Source: JASHVB01 sp049522565 (GTDB taxonomy: Bacteria; Pseudomonadota; Alphaproteobacteria; Acetobacterales; Acetobacteraceae). Taken from it: 27,774 nt of DNA. The translations under genes and the position numbers were made by a program. The notes beneath the pieces were generated by a model. The model made no database searches, was not told the DNA's origin, and was given only the letters and a program-made list of their open reading frames with translations. How positions within the stretch are numbered: the first letter of the stretch is position 1; each line of letters begins with the position of its first letter. The stretch spans positions 1-27,774 of the forward strand of contig JBEKNT010000029.1 in NCBI GenBank assembly GCA_049522565.1. Reading direction: 5' to 3'. Below are positions 17,848-25,132 of the stretch, piece after piece.

Positions 17848-19308
17848 ATGCCGGTGCGCACCGGGCGGCAGTATCTCGAAGGGCTGCGGGCACAGGACCG
17901 CGAGGTCTGGCTGGACGGCGAGCGCGTCCGCGACGTCACCGCCCATCCCGGGCTGCGCGGCGGCGCCCATGCGGTTGCCGCGCTCTACGACATGCAGCAC
18001 GACGCCAGGCACCGCGACGAAATGACTTTCTCCCCGCCGGATGGGGGCGGGCCGGCGGGTCTGTCGTTCATCATCCCGCGCACCCGCGAAGACCTGGAAC
18101 GGCGGCGCGTGATGATGCTGCACTGGGCGCGCGCCACCTGCGGCATGATGGGGCGCTCGCCCGACTTCATGAACGTCACCTACGCCGCCTGGGCCGGTGC
18201 CGCGGACTACTTCGCCGCGGGCCGTCCGGAGTTCGGCGAGAACATGAAGCGCTACCACCGCTACATCCGCGACAACGACCTGACGCTGACCCATTCGCTG
18301 ATCAACCTGCAACGTAGCCGCACGGTCTCCGGCCTGTTCAACCTCCAGGAGGGCACCGCGCTGCAGGTGATGCGCGAAACCGACACCGGCATCGTCGTGC
18401 GCGGCGCCCGCGTGCTGGCCACGCTGGGGCCGATCTCCGACGAGATCGGCGTTTATGCCCCCCGTGCCGCGCAGCACACGGAAGGCCACAACCCCTTCGT
18501 CATGAGCTTCGCCATCCCCTGCGGCACGCCGGGCCTGCGCTTCCTGTGTCGCGAAAGCTTCGATCTCGGGCGCTCGCATTTCCAGCATCCGCTCGGCTCG
18601 CGCTTCGAGGAGATGGACAGCATTGTCTTCTTCGACGACGTGCTGGTCCCGTGGGAGCGCGTCTTTCTGCTGTATGACGTGGACCGGCTGAACAACACCG
18701 CGCAGCGCACGCATTCGTCGGCGCACAGCGCGCATCAGGGGGCGGCGAAGAACCTCGCGAAGTGCGAATTCGTGCTGGGCCTGGCGCTGCTGATGACCGA
18801 GACGCTCGGCAACGCGCATCTGCCGGGGGTGGAGGAGAAGCTGGCCGAGCTGATGCTGACCACGGTGCTGATGAAGGCCTGCATGCGCGCCGGCGAGGCC
18901 GACGCGAAGCTCGACGAATGGGGCGTGATGTGCCCCGACATCCTGCCGATCGAGAGCACCCGCAACCTGTTCATGACCGCCTATCCGCGCATGATCGAGA
19001 TCGTGCAATTGCTCGGCTCGTCGAGTTTCCTGCTGACCCCGAGCGAGAAGGACCTGGCGGGGCCGCTGGCAGGCCATATCGAGCAATACCTGGCGACCGA
19101 CAGCACGCCGGCGCACGATCGCATCCGGCTGTTCCACCTGGCCAAGGACGTGGCGCTCAGCGCGTTCGGCAGCCGCCAGGTGTTGTATGAACGGTTCTTC
19201 GCCAGCGACCCGTTGACCCGCGCGCGGGTGCTGAACGCGATATTCCCGAAGCAGGAGGCGAAGCAGCGCGTGCTGGACTTTTTGCAGCGGGACGATGATG
19301 TGGGTTAG
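17848..19308 (+). CDS. HpaB-type flavin-dependent aromatic hydroxylase (4-hydroxyphenylacetate 3-monooxygenase oxygenase family)
   Basis: 486 aa from the ATG at 17848, with an excellent AGGAGG upstream. Family hallmarks are TGRQYLEGLRAQDREVWLDGERV at the start, GRSPDFMNVTYAAWAGAADYF, LTHSLINLQRSR, GIVVRGARVLATLGPISDEIGVY, the flavin-region GHNPFVMSFAIPCGTPGLRFLCRESF, and FEEMDSIVFFDDVLVPWERVFLLYD. The family adds a hydroxyl ortho to a phenol using FADH2 made by a separate reductase (HpaC type), which is not in this window. Members also include pyrrole-2-carboxylate and chlorophenol hydroxylases, so the substrate is open. The following VOC dioxygenase on the same strand would suit a catechol product. 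The stop TAG lies in the first bases of a palindromic element, so the last residues (DDDVG) may be derived from an insertion. Confidence 0.94.
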   Translation: MPVRTGRQYLEGLRAQDREVWLDGERVRDVTAHPGLRGGAHAVAALYDMQHDARHRDEMTFSPPDGGGPAGLSFIIPRTREDLERRRVMMLHWARATCGMMGRSPDFMNVTYAAWAGAADYFAAGRPEFGENMKRYHRYIRDNDLTLTHSLINLQRSRTVSGLFNLQEGTALQVMRETDTGIVVRGARVLATLGPISDEIGVYAPRAAQHTEGHNPFVMSFAIPCGTPGLRFLCRESFDLGRSHFQHPLGSRFEEMDSIVFFDDVLVPWERVFLLYDVDRLNNTAQRTHSSAHSAHQGAAKNLAKCEFVLGLALLMTETLGNAHLPGVEEKLAELMLTTVLMKACMRAGEADAKLDEWGVMCPDILPIESTRNLFMTAYPRMIEIVQLLGSSSFLLTPSEKDLAGPLAGHIEQYLATDSTPAHDRIRLFHLAKDVALSAFGSRQVLYERFFASDPLTRARVLNAIFPKQEAKQRVLDFLQRDDDVG

Positions 19309-19483
19309 AGCATTTCCACTGCGACTGGATTCGTCGAGGCCCCCCCGTCATTGCGAGAAGCGGAGCGATGCAGCAATCCCCCGCCTGGGGAGCCGCCCGC
19401 TCGTCACGCGGGGGATTGCGTCGTCGCTTCGCTCCTCGCAATGACGGGGGACCAGCGTTTCCAGTCAGGCTGAAAATGCTCTA
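19306..19483. repeat. 178-base nested palindromic element (TAGAGCATTT...AAATGCTCTA)
   Basis: The outer ends TAGAGCATTT and AAATGCTCTA are exact inverted copies and extend imperfectly (CTGCGACTGG with CCAGTCAGGCTG). Nested inside is a second inverted pair, CCCGTCATTGCGAG (right arm CTCGCAATGACGGGGG) followed by GCAATCCCCCGC / GCGGGGGATTGC. The inner motif CGTCATTGCGAG is a widespread alphaproteobacterial intergenic repeat. The element encodes nothing and lies between the hpaB-type gene and the VOC gene; its first three bases are the stop codon of the former. Confidence 0.88.
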
Positions 19484-19525
19484 GGGATCAGTCATCGCGC
19501 CTTGCAACAACAGGAGGGATACGCA

Positions 19526-20044
19526 ATGAGCACGCGACCGAAACATCTGGGGCACGTCAATCTCTACGTGCGCAATGCCGAACGTTCGAAGCAGTGGTAC
19601 CAGGACGTGCTCGGTCTGCACGTCTATGATTTCCGCCCCGGCTGGGCAGCGTTCATGTCGGCCGATCCGGAGAAGTCGCACGAGGTGGCGCTGATGCAGC
19701 TCGGCGACGACGCGCCGCTCCAGCAGAAGGGGCAGGTCGGGCTGAACCACCTGGCCTGGATGATGGAAAGCCTCGACGACCTGGAGGCGATGTACCGGCG
19801 CATGAAAGAGAAGGGCGTGAAGATCGACCGCATCGTCGATCACGGCCTGTCGCTCGGCATCTATTTCCGCGATCCGGACGGCAACGGCCTGGAGGTGTCA
19901 TACGAGCTGCCGCGCGAGCAATGGCCACGGCAGGAGGGCGTGTTCCAGCCGGACGTGGTGGGACTTGGGAAGTTCCCCGGACCGTGGGACGAGGAGATGC
20001 GGGCCCAGAATACCCGCGCCGCGCAGGCCGCGGTGACGGCGTAG
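19526..20044 (+). CDS. VOC-family extradiol dioxygenase / glyoxalase-like protein
   Basis: 172 aa, ATG at 19526 with AGGAGG upstream. It has a vicinal-oxygen-chelate fold with two beta-alpha-beta modules and a probable 2-His-1-Glu iron site: H10 in HLGHVNLYV, H75 in GLNHLAWMM and E123 in FRDPDGNGLEVSYE. RDPDGN is typical of catechol 2,3-dioxygenase-like members, which open catechol rings beside the hydroxyls. It is short (one domain pair), so small catechols or related enols are possible substrates. Position just after the HpaB-type hydroxylase supports a ring-opening step on its product, which is inference. A 178-base repeat separates the two genes, so co-transcription is uncertain. Confidence 0.9.
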   Translation: MSTRPKHLGHVNLYVRNAERSKQWYQDVLGLHVYDFRPGWAAFMSADPEKSHEVALMQLGDDAPLQQKGQVGLNHLAWMMESLDDLEAMYRRMKEKGVKIDRIVDHGLSLGIYFRDPDGNGLEVSYELPREQWPRQEGVFQPDVVGLGKFPGPWDEEMRAQNTRAAQAAVTA

Positions 20045-20048
20045 AGCA

Positions 20049-20075
20049 AACCTCTCCCGCTTCGCGGGCGAGGTT
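20049..20075. repeat. Short palindrome, family A, between convergent genes
   Basis: Arms AACCTCTCCCGC and CGGGCGAGGTT pair imperfectly around a TTCG tetraloop. It lies between the VOC gene and pcaG; its last two bases overlap the pcaG stop (TAA on the minus strand). It is placed to serve as a bidirectional terminator. Confidence 0.82.
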
Positions 20076-20595
20076 ATACGTCCAGGAACACCGTCTCGCC
20101 GTCGCCCTGCAAACGAATGTCCATCCGCCACGTCGCCGCCCCGGCCTGCCGCGCGATCAGCGTGCCGCGGCGCGCCGGCTCCTCGATCGACATCAGCAGC
20201 GGATCGGTCTCGTTCAGCACCTCGCCGTGGAAATACGCGCGCGTCACCAGCCCGCGCATCAACCCGCGCGCCAGCACGCAGATCGCGATATGTGGCGCCT
20301 GCTGCGCGTTGCCGCGGCCTGACACCGGCCCGGGCTTGACGGTGAGGAACCGGTACTCGCCCCGTGCATCGGTGGCGCTGCGGCCGAACCCCGGGAAACT
20401 GTCGGAAGCCGGCGGATCGGACTGCCAGATCTCCACGCACGCATCGGGACACGGCTTGCCGTCGCCATCCAGCACGGCGCCGGTCAGGGTCAGCTTCTCC
20501 CCCGTGGCACCGAACCGGGTAAGGTCGGCCCAGGACGGGTCATCCAGCAGATGCCAGAACGGCCCTATCGTCTGGCTGGCAGTGGCGATCGGCAT
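20074..20595 (-). CDS. pcaG: Protocatechuate 3,4-dioxygenase alpha-subunit-like protein
   Basis: About 173 aa: ATASQTIGPFWHLL, the conserved TLTGAVLDGDGKPCPDACVEIWQSDP, FGRSATDARGEYRFLTVKPGPV, and the terminal FLDV. The alpha chain is structurally like the beta chain but lacks the Tyr/His iron ligands and helps form the active-site entrance. An ATG at 20604 overlaps the pcaH stop (ATGA), but GGAGG there is only one base away. The ATG at 20595 has the same GGAGG at a normal distance, so it is chosen; three extra residues are possible. Together with pcaH it cleaves protocatechuate between its hydroxyls to 3-carboxy-cis,cis-muconate. The later beta-ketoadipate genes are not in this window. Confidence 0.93.
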   Translation of the reverse strand: MPIATASQTIGPFWHLLDDPSWADLTRFGATGEKLTLTGAVLDGDGKPCPDACVEIWQSDPPASDSFPGFGRSATDARGEYRFLTVKPGPVSGRGNAQQAPHIAICVLARGLMRGLVTRAYFHGEVLNETDPLLMSIEEPARRGTLIARQAGAATWRMDIRLQGDGETVFLDV

Positions 20596-20600
20596 CGGCG

Positions 20601-21305
20601 TCATTCCTCCATCGGCGTGGCAGCACGGCCGCGCAGCACCACGTCGAACCGGTAGCCGAGCGCATAGTCCGGCTCGGTGACCTCGAGATCGAATCGGGCG
20701 ATCAGCCGGTTGCGCGCATGCTCGTCGGGCACCCCGTGGAAAATCGGGTCGAAGGCCAGCAGCGGATCGCCCGGGAAATACATCTGCGTCACCAGCCGCG
20801 TGGCGAAGGCGGGGCCGAAGAACGAGAAATGAATGTGGTTCGGCCGCCAGGCGTTGCGATGGTTCGGCCACGGATAGGCGCCGGGCCGGATCGTCAGGAA
20901 CCGGTAGCGTCCCTGCGCGTCGGTGAATACACGCCCGGCACCGTGGAAGTTGGGATCCAGCGGCGCGTCATGCTGGTCGCCCGCATGGTCGTAACGGCCG
21001 GTCGCATTGGCCTGCCAGATCTCCACCATGGTGTTGGGAACCGGGCGGCCGTCCTCGTCGGTGATGCTGCCAGCGACGATGATGCGTTCGCCGATCGCCG
21101 GTTGGCCGGTGGTATTGACGGTCAGATCCACCGAGGGCGGAAACCGCGCGGGCGAAAAGCTGGGGCCGGTCGTCTCGGTGATCGTATGCGGCAGCGAATG
21201 CAAATGCTGCTTGGGATGCCGCTTGCGCGTGCTGCCATAGTCCGGCGTGTCGTAGTGCGGCTGCGTGCCCTGGGTGTAAGGTCGGAAAGGGACCGGATTG
21301 CTCAT
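20601..21305 (-). CDS. pcaH: Protocatechuate 3,4-dioxygenase beta subunit
   Basis: 234 aa from the ATG at 21305. Intradiol dioxygenase fold with the non-heme Fe(III) ligands visible: Y105 (ATGRYDHAGDQH), Y144 (RPGAYPWPNHRNAWRPNHIHF), H157 and H159. The opening PFRPYTQGTQPHYDTPDYGSTRKRHPKQ, and the core VDLTVNTTGQPAIGERIIVAGSITDEDGRPVPNTMVEIWQAN, match PcaH. It is transcribed ahead of pcaG with a four-base overlap, the normal H-G order. It carries the catalytic iron; product 3-carboxymuconate enters the beta-ketoadipate pathway. It is divergent from the YeeZ-like gene at 21370, with only 64 bases between the starts. Confidence 0.95.
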   Translation of the reverse strand: MSNPVPFRPYTQGTQPHYDTPDYGSTRKRHPKQHLHSLPHTITETTGPSFSPARFPPSVDLTVNTTGQPAIGERIIVAGSITDEDGRPVPNTMVEIWQANATGRYDHAGDQHDAPLDPNFHGAGRVFTDAQGRYRFLTIRPGAYPWPNHRNAWRPNHIHFSFFGPAFATRLVTQMYFPGDPLLAFDPIFHGVPDEHARNRLIARFDLEVTEPDYALGYRFDVVLRGRAATPMEE

Positions 21306-21369
21306 TCGCCTGCGCTCCGCTGCAAGGGCGCTGCAACGTGTCATAGCGGCCTGAAGGGTGCAACACGCC

Positions 21370-22239
21370 ATGCCGACGGCACCAAGCCTGCTGATCTTTG
21401 GCCTGGGCTATTGCGGGACGGCCGTGGCCGACGCGGCGCGCGGCGCCGGCTTTGTCGTGACCGCCACCGCGCGGCAGGCCGCCGAGCCGGCAACCGTCCC
21501 GTTCGACGCCGCCGCACCCTGCATCGCCGCGGCCACCCACTTGCTCTCCACCGTGCCGCCGGACGGCCAGGCAGACACCCCCGGCGATCCGGTGCTGGCG
21601 GGCTACGCCGCCGCCATCGCCGCCGCCCCGCGGCTATGCTGGATCGGCTATCTGTCCAGCACCGTCGTGTACGGCGACCGCGCCGGCGGCTGGGTGGACG
21701 AGGACACTCCACCCGCACCGTCCCAGGACCGCGGCCTGCGCCGGCTCGCGGCGGAAACCGCCTGGGGCGCGCTCGCCGGCACCCGCGCGGTGGACATCTT
21801 CCGGCTGGCCGGCATCTACGGCCCCGGTCGATCGGCCTTCGACGCGCTGCGCTCCGGCCACGTGCGCCGGATCGTCAAGCCCGGCCACGACTTCGGCCGC
21901 ATCCACCGCGACGACATCGCCGCCGCCGTGCTCGCGGCGATGCGGCAGGACCCTCCGCCCGGACGGCGCATGTTCAACCTGGCGGACGACACCCCGGCGG
22001 AAACCGCAACCGTCATCGAGGAAGCCGCGCGTTTGTTGGGCATGCCCCCGCCGCCGGCCATCGCATTCGCCGACGCCGCGCCGGCCATGAGCCCGATGGC
22101 GCGCAGCTTCTGGGCCGAGAACCGCAAGGTCGCCAGCCGCAAGACGCAGTCGCTGCTGGGGCTGACCTGGCGCTATCCGAGCTATCGCGAAGGCCTACGC
22201 GCTATCCTCCGCGAGGAGGCCGCCCACCGTCCGGCATAG
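21370..22239 (+). CDS. NAD-dependent epimerase/dehydratase-like (YeeZ-like, extended SDR) protein
   Basis: 289 aa. It has an N-terminal Rossmann motif, LLIFGLGYCGTAVADAARGAG, then LCWIGYLSSTVVYGDRAGGWVDEDTPPAPSQDRGLRRLAAETAW with the typical YGD element. FRLAGIYGPGRSAFDALRSGH and HRDDIAAAVLAAM are extended-SDR signatures. No enzymatic activity is established for this subgroup. The start is placed at the ATG at 21370 (MPTAPSLLIFGLGY), with GAAGGG upstream; a GTG at 21358 is in frame. Its last 45 bases overlap the 3' end of the convergent hydrolase gene. Unlikely to be part of the pca pathway. Confidence 0.88.
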   Translation: MPTAPSLLIFGLGYCGTAVADAARGAGFVVTATARQAAEPATVPFDAAAPCIAAATHLLSTVPPDGQADTPGDPVLAGYAAAIAAAPRLCWIGYLSSTVVYGDRAGGWVDEDTPPAPSQDRGLRRLAAETAWGALAGTRAVDIFRLAGIYGPGRSAFDALRSGHVRRIVKPGHDFGRIHRDDIAAAVLAAMRQDPPPGRRMFNLADDTPAETATVIEEAARLLGMPPPPAIAFADAAPAMSPMARSFWAENRKVASRKTQSLLGLTWRYPSYREGLRAILREEAAHRPA

Positions 22240-22950
22240 CAGCGCGAGATCCTGCGGGCGCGACAGCCGATGGTCGCCATCCTTCACCACCGTTACGTGC
22301 ACATCGGTGCTGGTGACCCGATCGGCGATCCGCAACGCGATCTCCCACGGCACGTCCGGATCGGCCTGCCCATGCAGCAGCCGCACCGGACAGTCCAGCG
22401 CGATCGGCGCGGAGAGCAGCAGGTGGGCGCGGCCATCCTCGATGAGCGCGCGGGTGATCGGGGTCGGATCGCCGTACTGGCTCGGCAGGCGCACCACCCC
22501 GTCCCGCGCCAGTTGCGTGCGCTGCTTGAAACTGAGCACCTGCGACATCAGGGCGTCGGTGAAATCCGGCGCGGCGGCGATGCCGACCAGCGCGGCGATA
22601 CGGTCGCGCCGCGCCAGGGCGCACAGCAGCGCGATCCAGCCGCCCATCGAGGAGCCGACCAGGATCAGCTTCCCCTCGGTCAGCCGGTCTATCGCGGTGA
22701 TTGCGTCCGCGGTCCAAATGCCGATCGTGCCGGCTTCGAACGCGCCGCCACTCGCTCCGTGGCCGGAATAATCGAACCGTAGCATGGCGTGGCCTTGCGC
22801 GGCACAGAACGCGGCGAGCGCGGTTGCCTTGTCGCCGGTCATGTCGCTGCGAAAGCCGGGCAGGAACACCACGGTCGGGCCGCACCCGTCCACCTTCGCC
22901 CAGGCGAGTTCCACGCCGTCGCCGCGGTCCAACAATCCGTTGCCTGCCAT
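22195..22950 (-). CDS. Alpha/beta hydrolase (ABHD10/serine aminopeptidase-like)
   Basis: 251 aa. The nucleophile elbow GSSMGG (S101) follows the strand KLILV, the oxyanion region is FLPGFRSDMTGDKA, and the acid and base are likely D197 in LLHGQADPDVPW and H227 in DGDHRLS, giving a complete triad. LRFDYSGHGASGG is typical of small cytoplasmic esterases/acyl-protein thioesterases related to ABHD10. The substrate is unknown. ATG at 22950 has GAGAG upstream. The gene overlaps the 3' end of the YeeZ-like gene by 45 bases on the opposite strand. Confidence 0.92.
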   Translation of the reverse strand: MAGNGLLDRGDGVELAWAKVDGCGPTVVFLPGFRSDMTGDKATALAAFCAAQGHAMLRFDYSGHGASGGAFEAGTIGIWTADAITAIDRLTEGKLILVGSSMGGWIALLCALARRDRIAALVGIAAAPDFTDALMSQVLSFKQRTQLARDGVVRLPSQYGDPTPITRALIEDGRAHLLLSAPIALDCPVRLLHGQADPDVPWEIALRIADRVTSTDVHVTVVKDGDHRLSRPQDLALLCRTVGGLLAEDSA

Positions 22951-23139
22951 GTGCGTCTCTCGGCGGCTACTTCAACCACGCGCCGACGATAGCAGCGCAC
23001 AAGGCAACGCGATACAAATGAACGCTATATAATCGAAATATAAGCGATACCGTGATCGATCGAGCGAACGCCGGCCGTCGGTTATCGGAGCCCTATAGCA
23101 GAACCCGGCCCGATCCGACGACCGGAACCCGACAGCGTA

Positions 23140-23550
23140 TCAGGCGCTGACAGCGCGGCGCGATGCGGTCTCGCGGCCCGACGCCGCCGCCTTGCGGGCG
23201 CTGGTGCTGCCGCCGTTGGAAGCTTCGCTCATGATGGCGCGCAGATCACGCAGGAATGCCGCGCCCTTCATGGTCCGCTGCACCAGAACGCTGCGGCGAT
23301 CGAGCGGATCGACCTTGCGACGCGCCAGATCGAGTTCGCCCAGCCGGTCCAACGCGCGGGTGATCGCCGGCTTCGAAACGTTCAATTCGGCGGCCAGGCC
23401 GCGCACCGTGTGACCGCCATCGCGCAGATAGCAGGTCAGGAACACGCCGAGTTGGCGCGCAGACAGATCAGGCCCATCCCGCCGCACCAGTGCCACAACC
23501 GTATCCCGGAGGATGCCAACCAGTTGGTCGGCAGACTGATTTGTTGCCAT
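23140..23550 (-). CDS. MarR-family transcriptional regulator
   Basis: 136 aa, ATG at 23550 with AAGGGA upstream. The winged helix-turn-helix reads LSARQLGVFLTCYLRDGGHTVRGLAAELNVSKPAITRALDRLGELDLARRKVDPLDRRSVLVQRT, the last part being the DxRD-like wing (VDPLDRRSV). The C-terminus is a basic Ala/Ser/Arg-rich tail (NGGSTSARKAAASGRETASRRAVSA) rather than the usual long dimerisation helix, so it is somewhat unusual. MarR proteins bind palindromes as dimers and often repress their own gene. A candidate operator and promoter lie directly upstream. Its target may include nearby catabolic genes, which is inference. Confidence 0.92.
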   Translation of the reverse strand: MATNQSADQLVGILRDTVVALVRRDGPDLSARQLGVFLTCYLRDGGHTVRGLAAELNVSKPAITRALDRLGELDLARRKVDPLDRRSVLVQRTMKGAAFLRDLRAIMSEASNGGSTSARKAAASGRETASRRAVSA

Positions 23551-23573
23551 GCGTCAATCCCTTTGCCACCCGA

Positions 23574-23593
23574 ACGAGTCGGAATTGACTCGT
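23574..23593. promoter_or_regulatory. Candidate MarR operator (perfect inverted repeat)
   Basis: ACGAGTC-GGAATT-GACTCGT, perfect seven-base arms, lies 24-43 bases upstream of the MarR start and just inside the predicted transcript start, a good position for autorepression. Confidence 0.5.
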
Positions 23594-23608
23594 TTCCCCT
23601 TCCGATAT

Positions 23609-23636
23609 GAGATAGTACCGGATGGTCCGATGTCAA
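23609..23636 (-). promoter_or_regulatory. Probable sigma-70-type promoter of the marR gene
   Basis: On the minus strand a perfect TTGACA (23636-23631) is followed after 16 bases by TATCTC (23614-23609). The region is more AT-rich than its surroundings. The -10 is weak, so confidence is moderate. Confidence 0.45.
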
Positions 23637-23712
23637 CTTTATTGCAGAAAAGAAATTCGCGATCGGTTTTCCGCTCGCGGCGAATTTACCAACCGGATTG
23701 CTGCGGCTTTGT

Positions 23713-25104
23713 TCAGCCTGCGACAGTCAGCCGCTCGCTAAGGGTCGCGAACAACGCACGCACAGCCTGCGTTTCGCCGCCCTCCGGGCGTCCTGGCTGA
23801 GCCTGTTCGTTCCAGGCGTAAAGATCGAGATGCAACCAGGGAACTTCCGGCGTAACAAAACGTTGCAAAAACAGCGCTGCAACGATCGCGCCGGCAAACG
23901 GTTTCGCTGAAATATTGTTAATGTCGGCTACCGGACTGTCGAGCCAGCCCCGGTAACCGTGCCACAGCGGCATGCGCCAGACCGGATCGTAGCATTTCCC
24001 GCCGGCCTGCAAGACCTGCGCAGCCCACGCATCGTCGTTACAGAACAGCGCGGGCAGCTCGGGGCCAAGTGCCACGCGCGCCGCCCCGGTCAGGGTGGCA
24101 CAGTCGATCAGCACGGCTGGCTGTTCCGCAGCGGCATCGAACAGCAGATCGCACAGCACGAGGCGGCCCTCGGCATCGGTGTTGCCGATCTCCACCGTCA
24201 GGCCGCTCCGCGTGCGGATCACGTCGCGTGGTCGCATTGCAGTCCCCGACACGGAGTTTTCGACACAGCCGAGGCGCACGGCGAGCCGGACCGGCAGGTC
24301 CGCCTGCATGATCAGTCGTGCCAGTGCCAGAACGTTGGCGGCGCCGCCCATGTCTTTTTTCATGTGCAGCATCCCGCTTGATGGCTTCAGGTCGAGCCCG
24401 CCCGTATCGAAACAAACCCCCTTGCCGCACAATGAGACGAGTGGTGCGTCGTCATGCGCCGCACTGCCCCGCCAGCGGAAGCTCGCCACGCGCGGCGGGC
24501 GGGTCGAACCGGCACCCACCGCCGCGACAGTCGGGTATTCGCGATCGAGCGCGTCGCCCGCGAACAGACTGGTTTCGCTATCGAAGCGGCGGCCCAGCGC
24601 AATGGCGAAGTCCGCCAGTTCGACCGGCCCGAGCACATTGGCGGGGGTGTTGATGAGGTCGCGCGCCATCCAGATGGCGCCGGCCTCCGACAGGGCCTGC
24701 GCATGCGCCGGCGGCACCACAAGCCGGGCGGGCACGCGGTCGGGCGCTTTGAATGCGGTATAGCGATAGGCGCCGAGGCAGAAGCCGAGCGTCGCCGATC
24801 CGGCATCGTAATCGCCCGGTTCCAGGCACCATGTCGTGGCCTCCGGCAGCACGCGGGCGAGATGGCCGAAAGCAAACGGCGAGCGGTTGTCGCCCAGGCC
24901 GCAGACCGCCCCGGCGACGCCGTTCGGGCCGGGCAGGAACTGCACCTCGCCGGGTTTGGCGGCGAAGCCGAGGTCGCGCAGGTAGCCGGCCTGTGCCGCC
25001 GGCAGCCGGTCCAGCAGGGTGGCCAGGCCCGCCGGACGGACGGGGTAAAGCGGCCGCGCGTCGTCGTCGCGATCCACCACGCAATCGAGCGTCTGTTCCA
25101 TCAT
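23713..25104 (-). CDS. M17-family leucyl aminopeptidase-like metallopeptidase
   Basis: 463 aa. The catalytic C-terminal domain holds the two-metal site: SLCGKGVCFDTGGLDLKPSSGMLHMKKDMGGAANVLALARLI and SGLTVEIGNTDAEGRLVLCDLLFDAA (the NTDAEGR signature), then CATLTGAARVALGPELPALF. The N-terminal domain is shorter and less conserved, as in PepB-like or 'LAP-family' members. It removes N-terminal residues from peptides in the cytoplasm. Two adjacent ATGs (25104, 25101) are possible starts. The only Shine-Dalgarno-like sequence, GGGAGAGG, is in one arm of a palindrome overlapping the pgk stop, 26 bases upstream. It is therefore probably co-transcribed with, and translationally coupled to, pgk. An open frame to 25377 is read-through. 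Confidence 0.94.
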   Translation of the reverse strand: MMEQTLDCVVDRDDDARPLYPVRPAGLATLLDRLPAAQAGYLRDLGFAAKPGEVQFLPGPNGVAGAVCGLGDNRSPFAFGHLARVLPEATTWCLEPGDYDAGSATLGFCLGAYRYTAFKAPDRVPARLVVPPAHAQALSEAGAIWMARDLINTPANVLGPVELADFAIALGRRFDSETSLFAGDALDREYPTVAAVGAGSTRPPRVASFRWRGSAAHDDAPLVSLCGKGVCFDTGGLDLKPSSGMLHMKKDMGGAANVLALARLIMQADLPVRLAVRLGCVENSVSGTAMRPRDVIRTRSGLTVEIGNTDAEGRLVLCDLLFDAAAEQPAVLIDCATLTGAARVALGPELPALFCNDDAWAAQVLQAGGKCYDPVWRMPLWHGYRGWLDSPVADINNISAKPFAGAIVAALFLQRFVTPEVPWLHLDLYAWNEQAQPGRPEGGETQAVRALFATLSERLTVAG

Positions 25105-25105
25105 A

Positions 25106-25132
25106 AACCTCTCCCGCGAAGCGGGAGAGGTT
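25106..25132. repeat. Perfect short palindrome, family A, between pgk and the aminopeptidase
   Basis: Perfect 12-base arms AACCTCTCCCGC and GCGGGAGAGGTT with a three-base loop. On the minus strand its first two bases belong to the pgk TAA stop, and its second arm holds GGGAGAGG three to six bases before the aminopeptidase start codons. Confidence 0.92.

Noticed and set aside
19306..19483. Possible small RNA or CRISPR-like repeat
   Set aside because: There is one nested inverted repeat only, with no spacer-repeat series and no promoter; an intergenic repetitive element explains it better.
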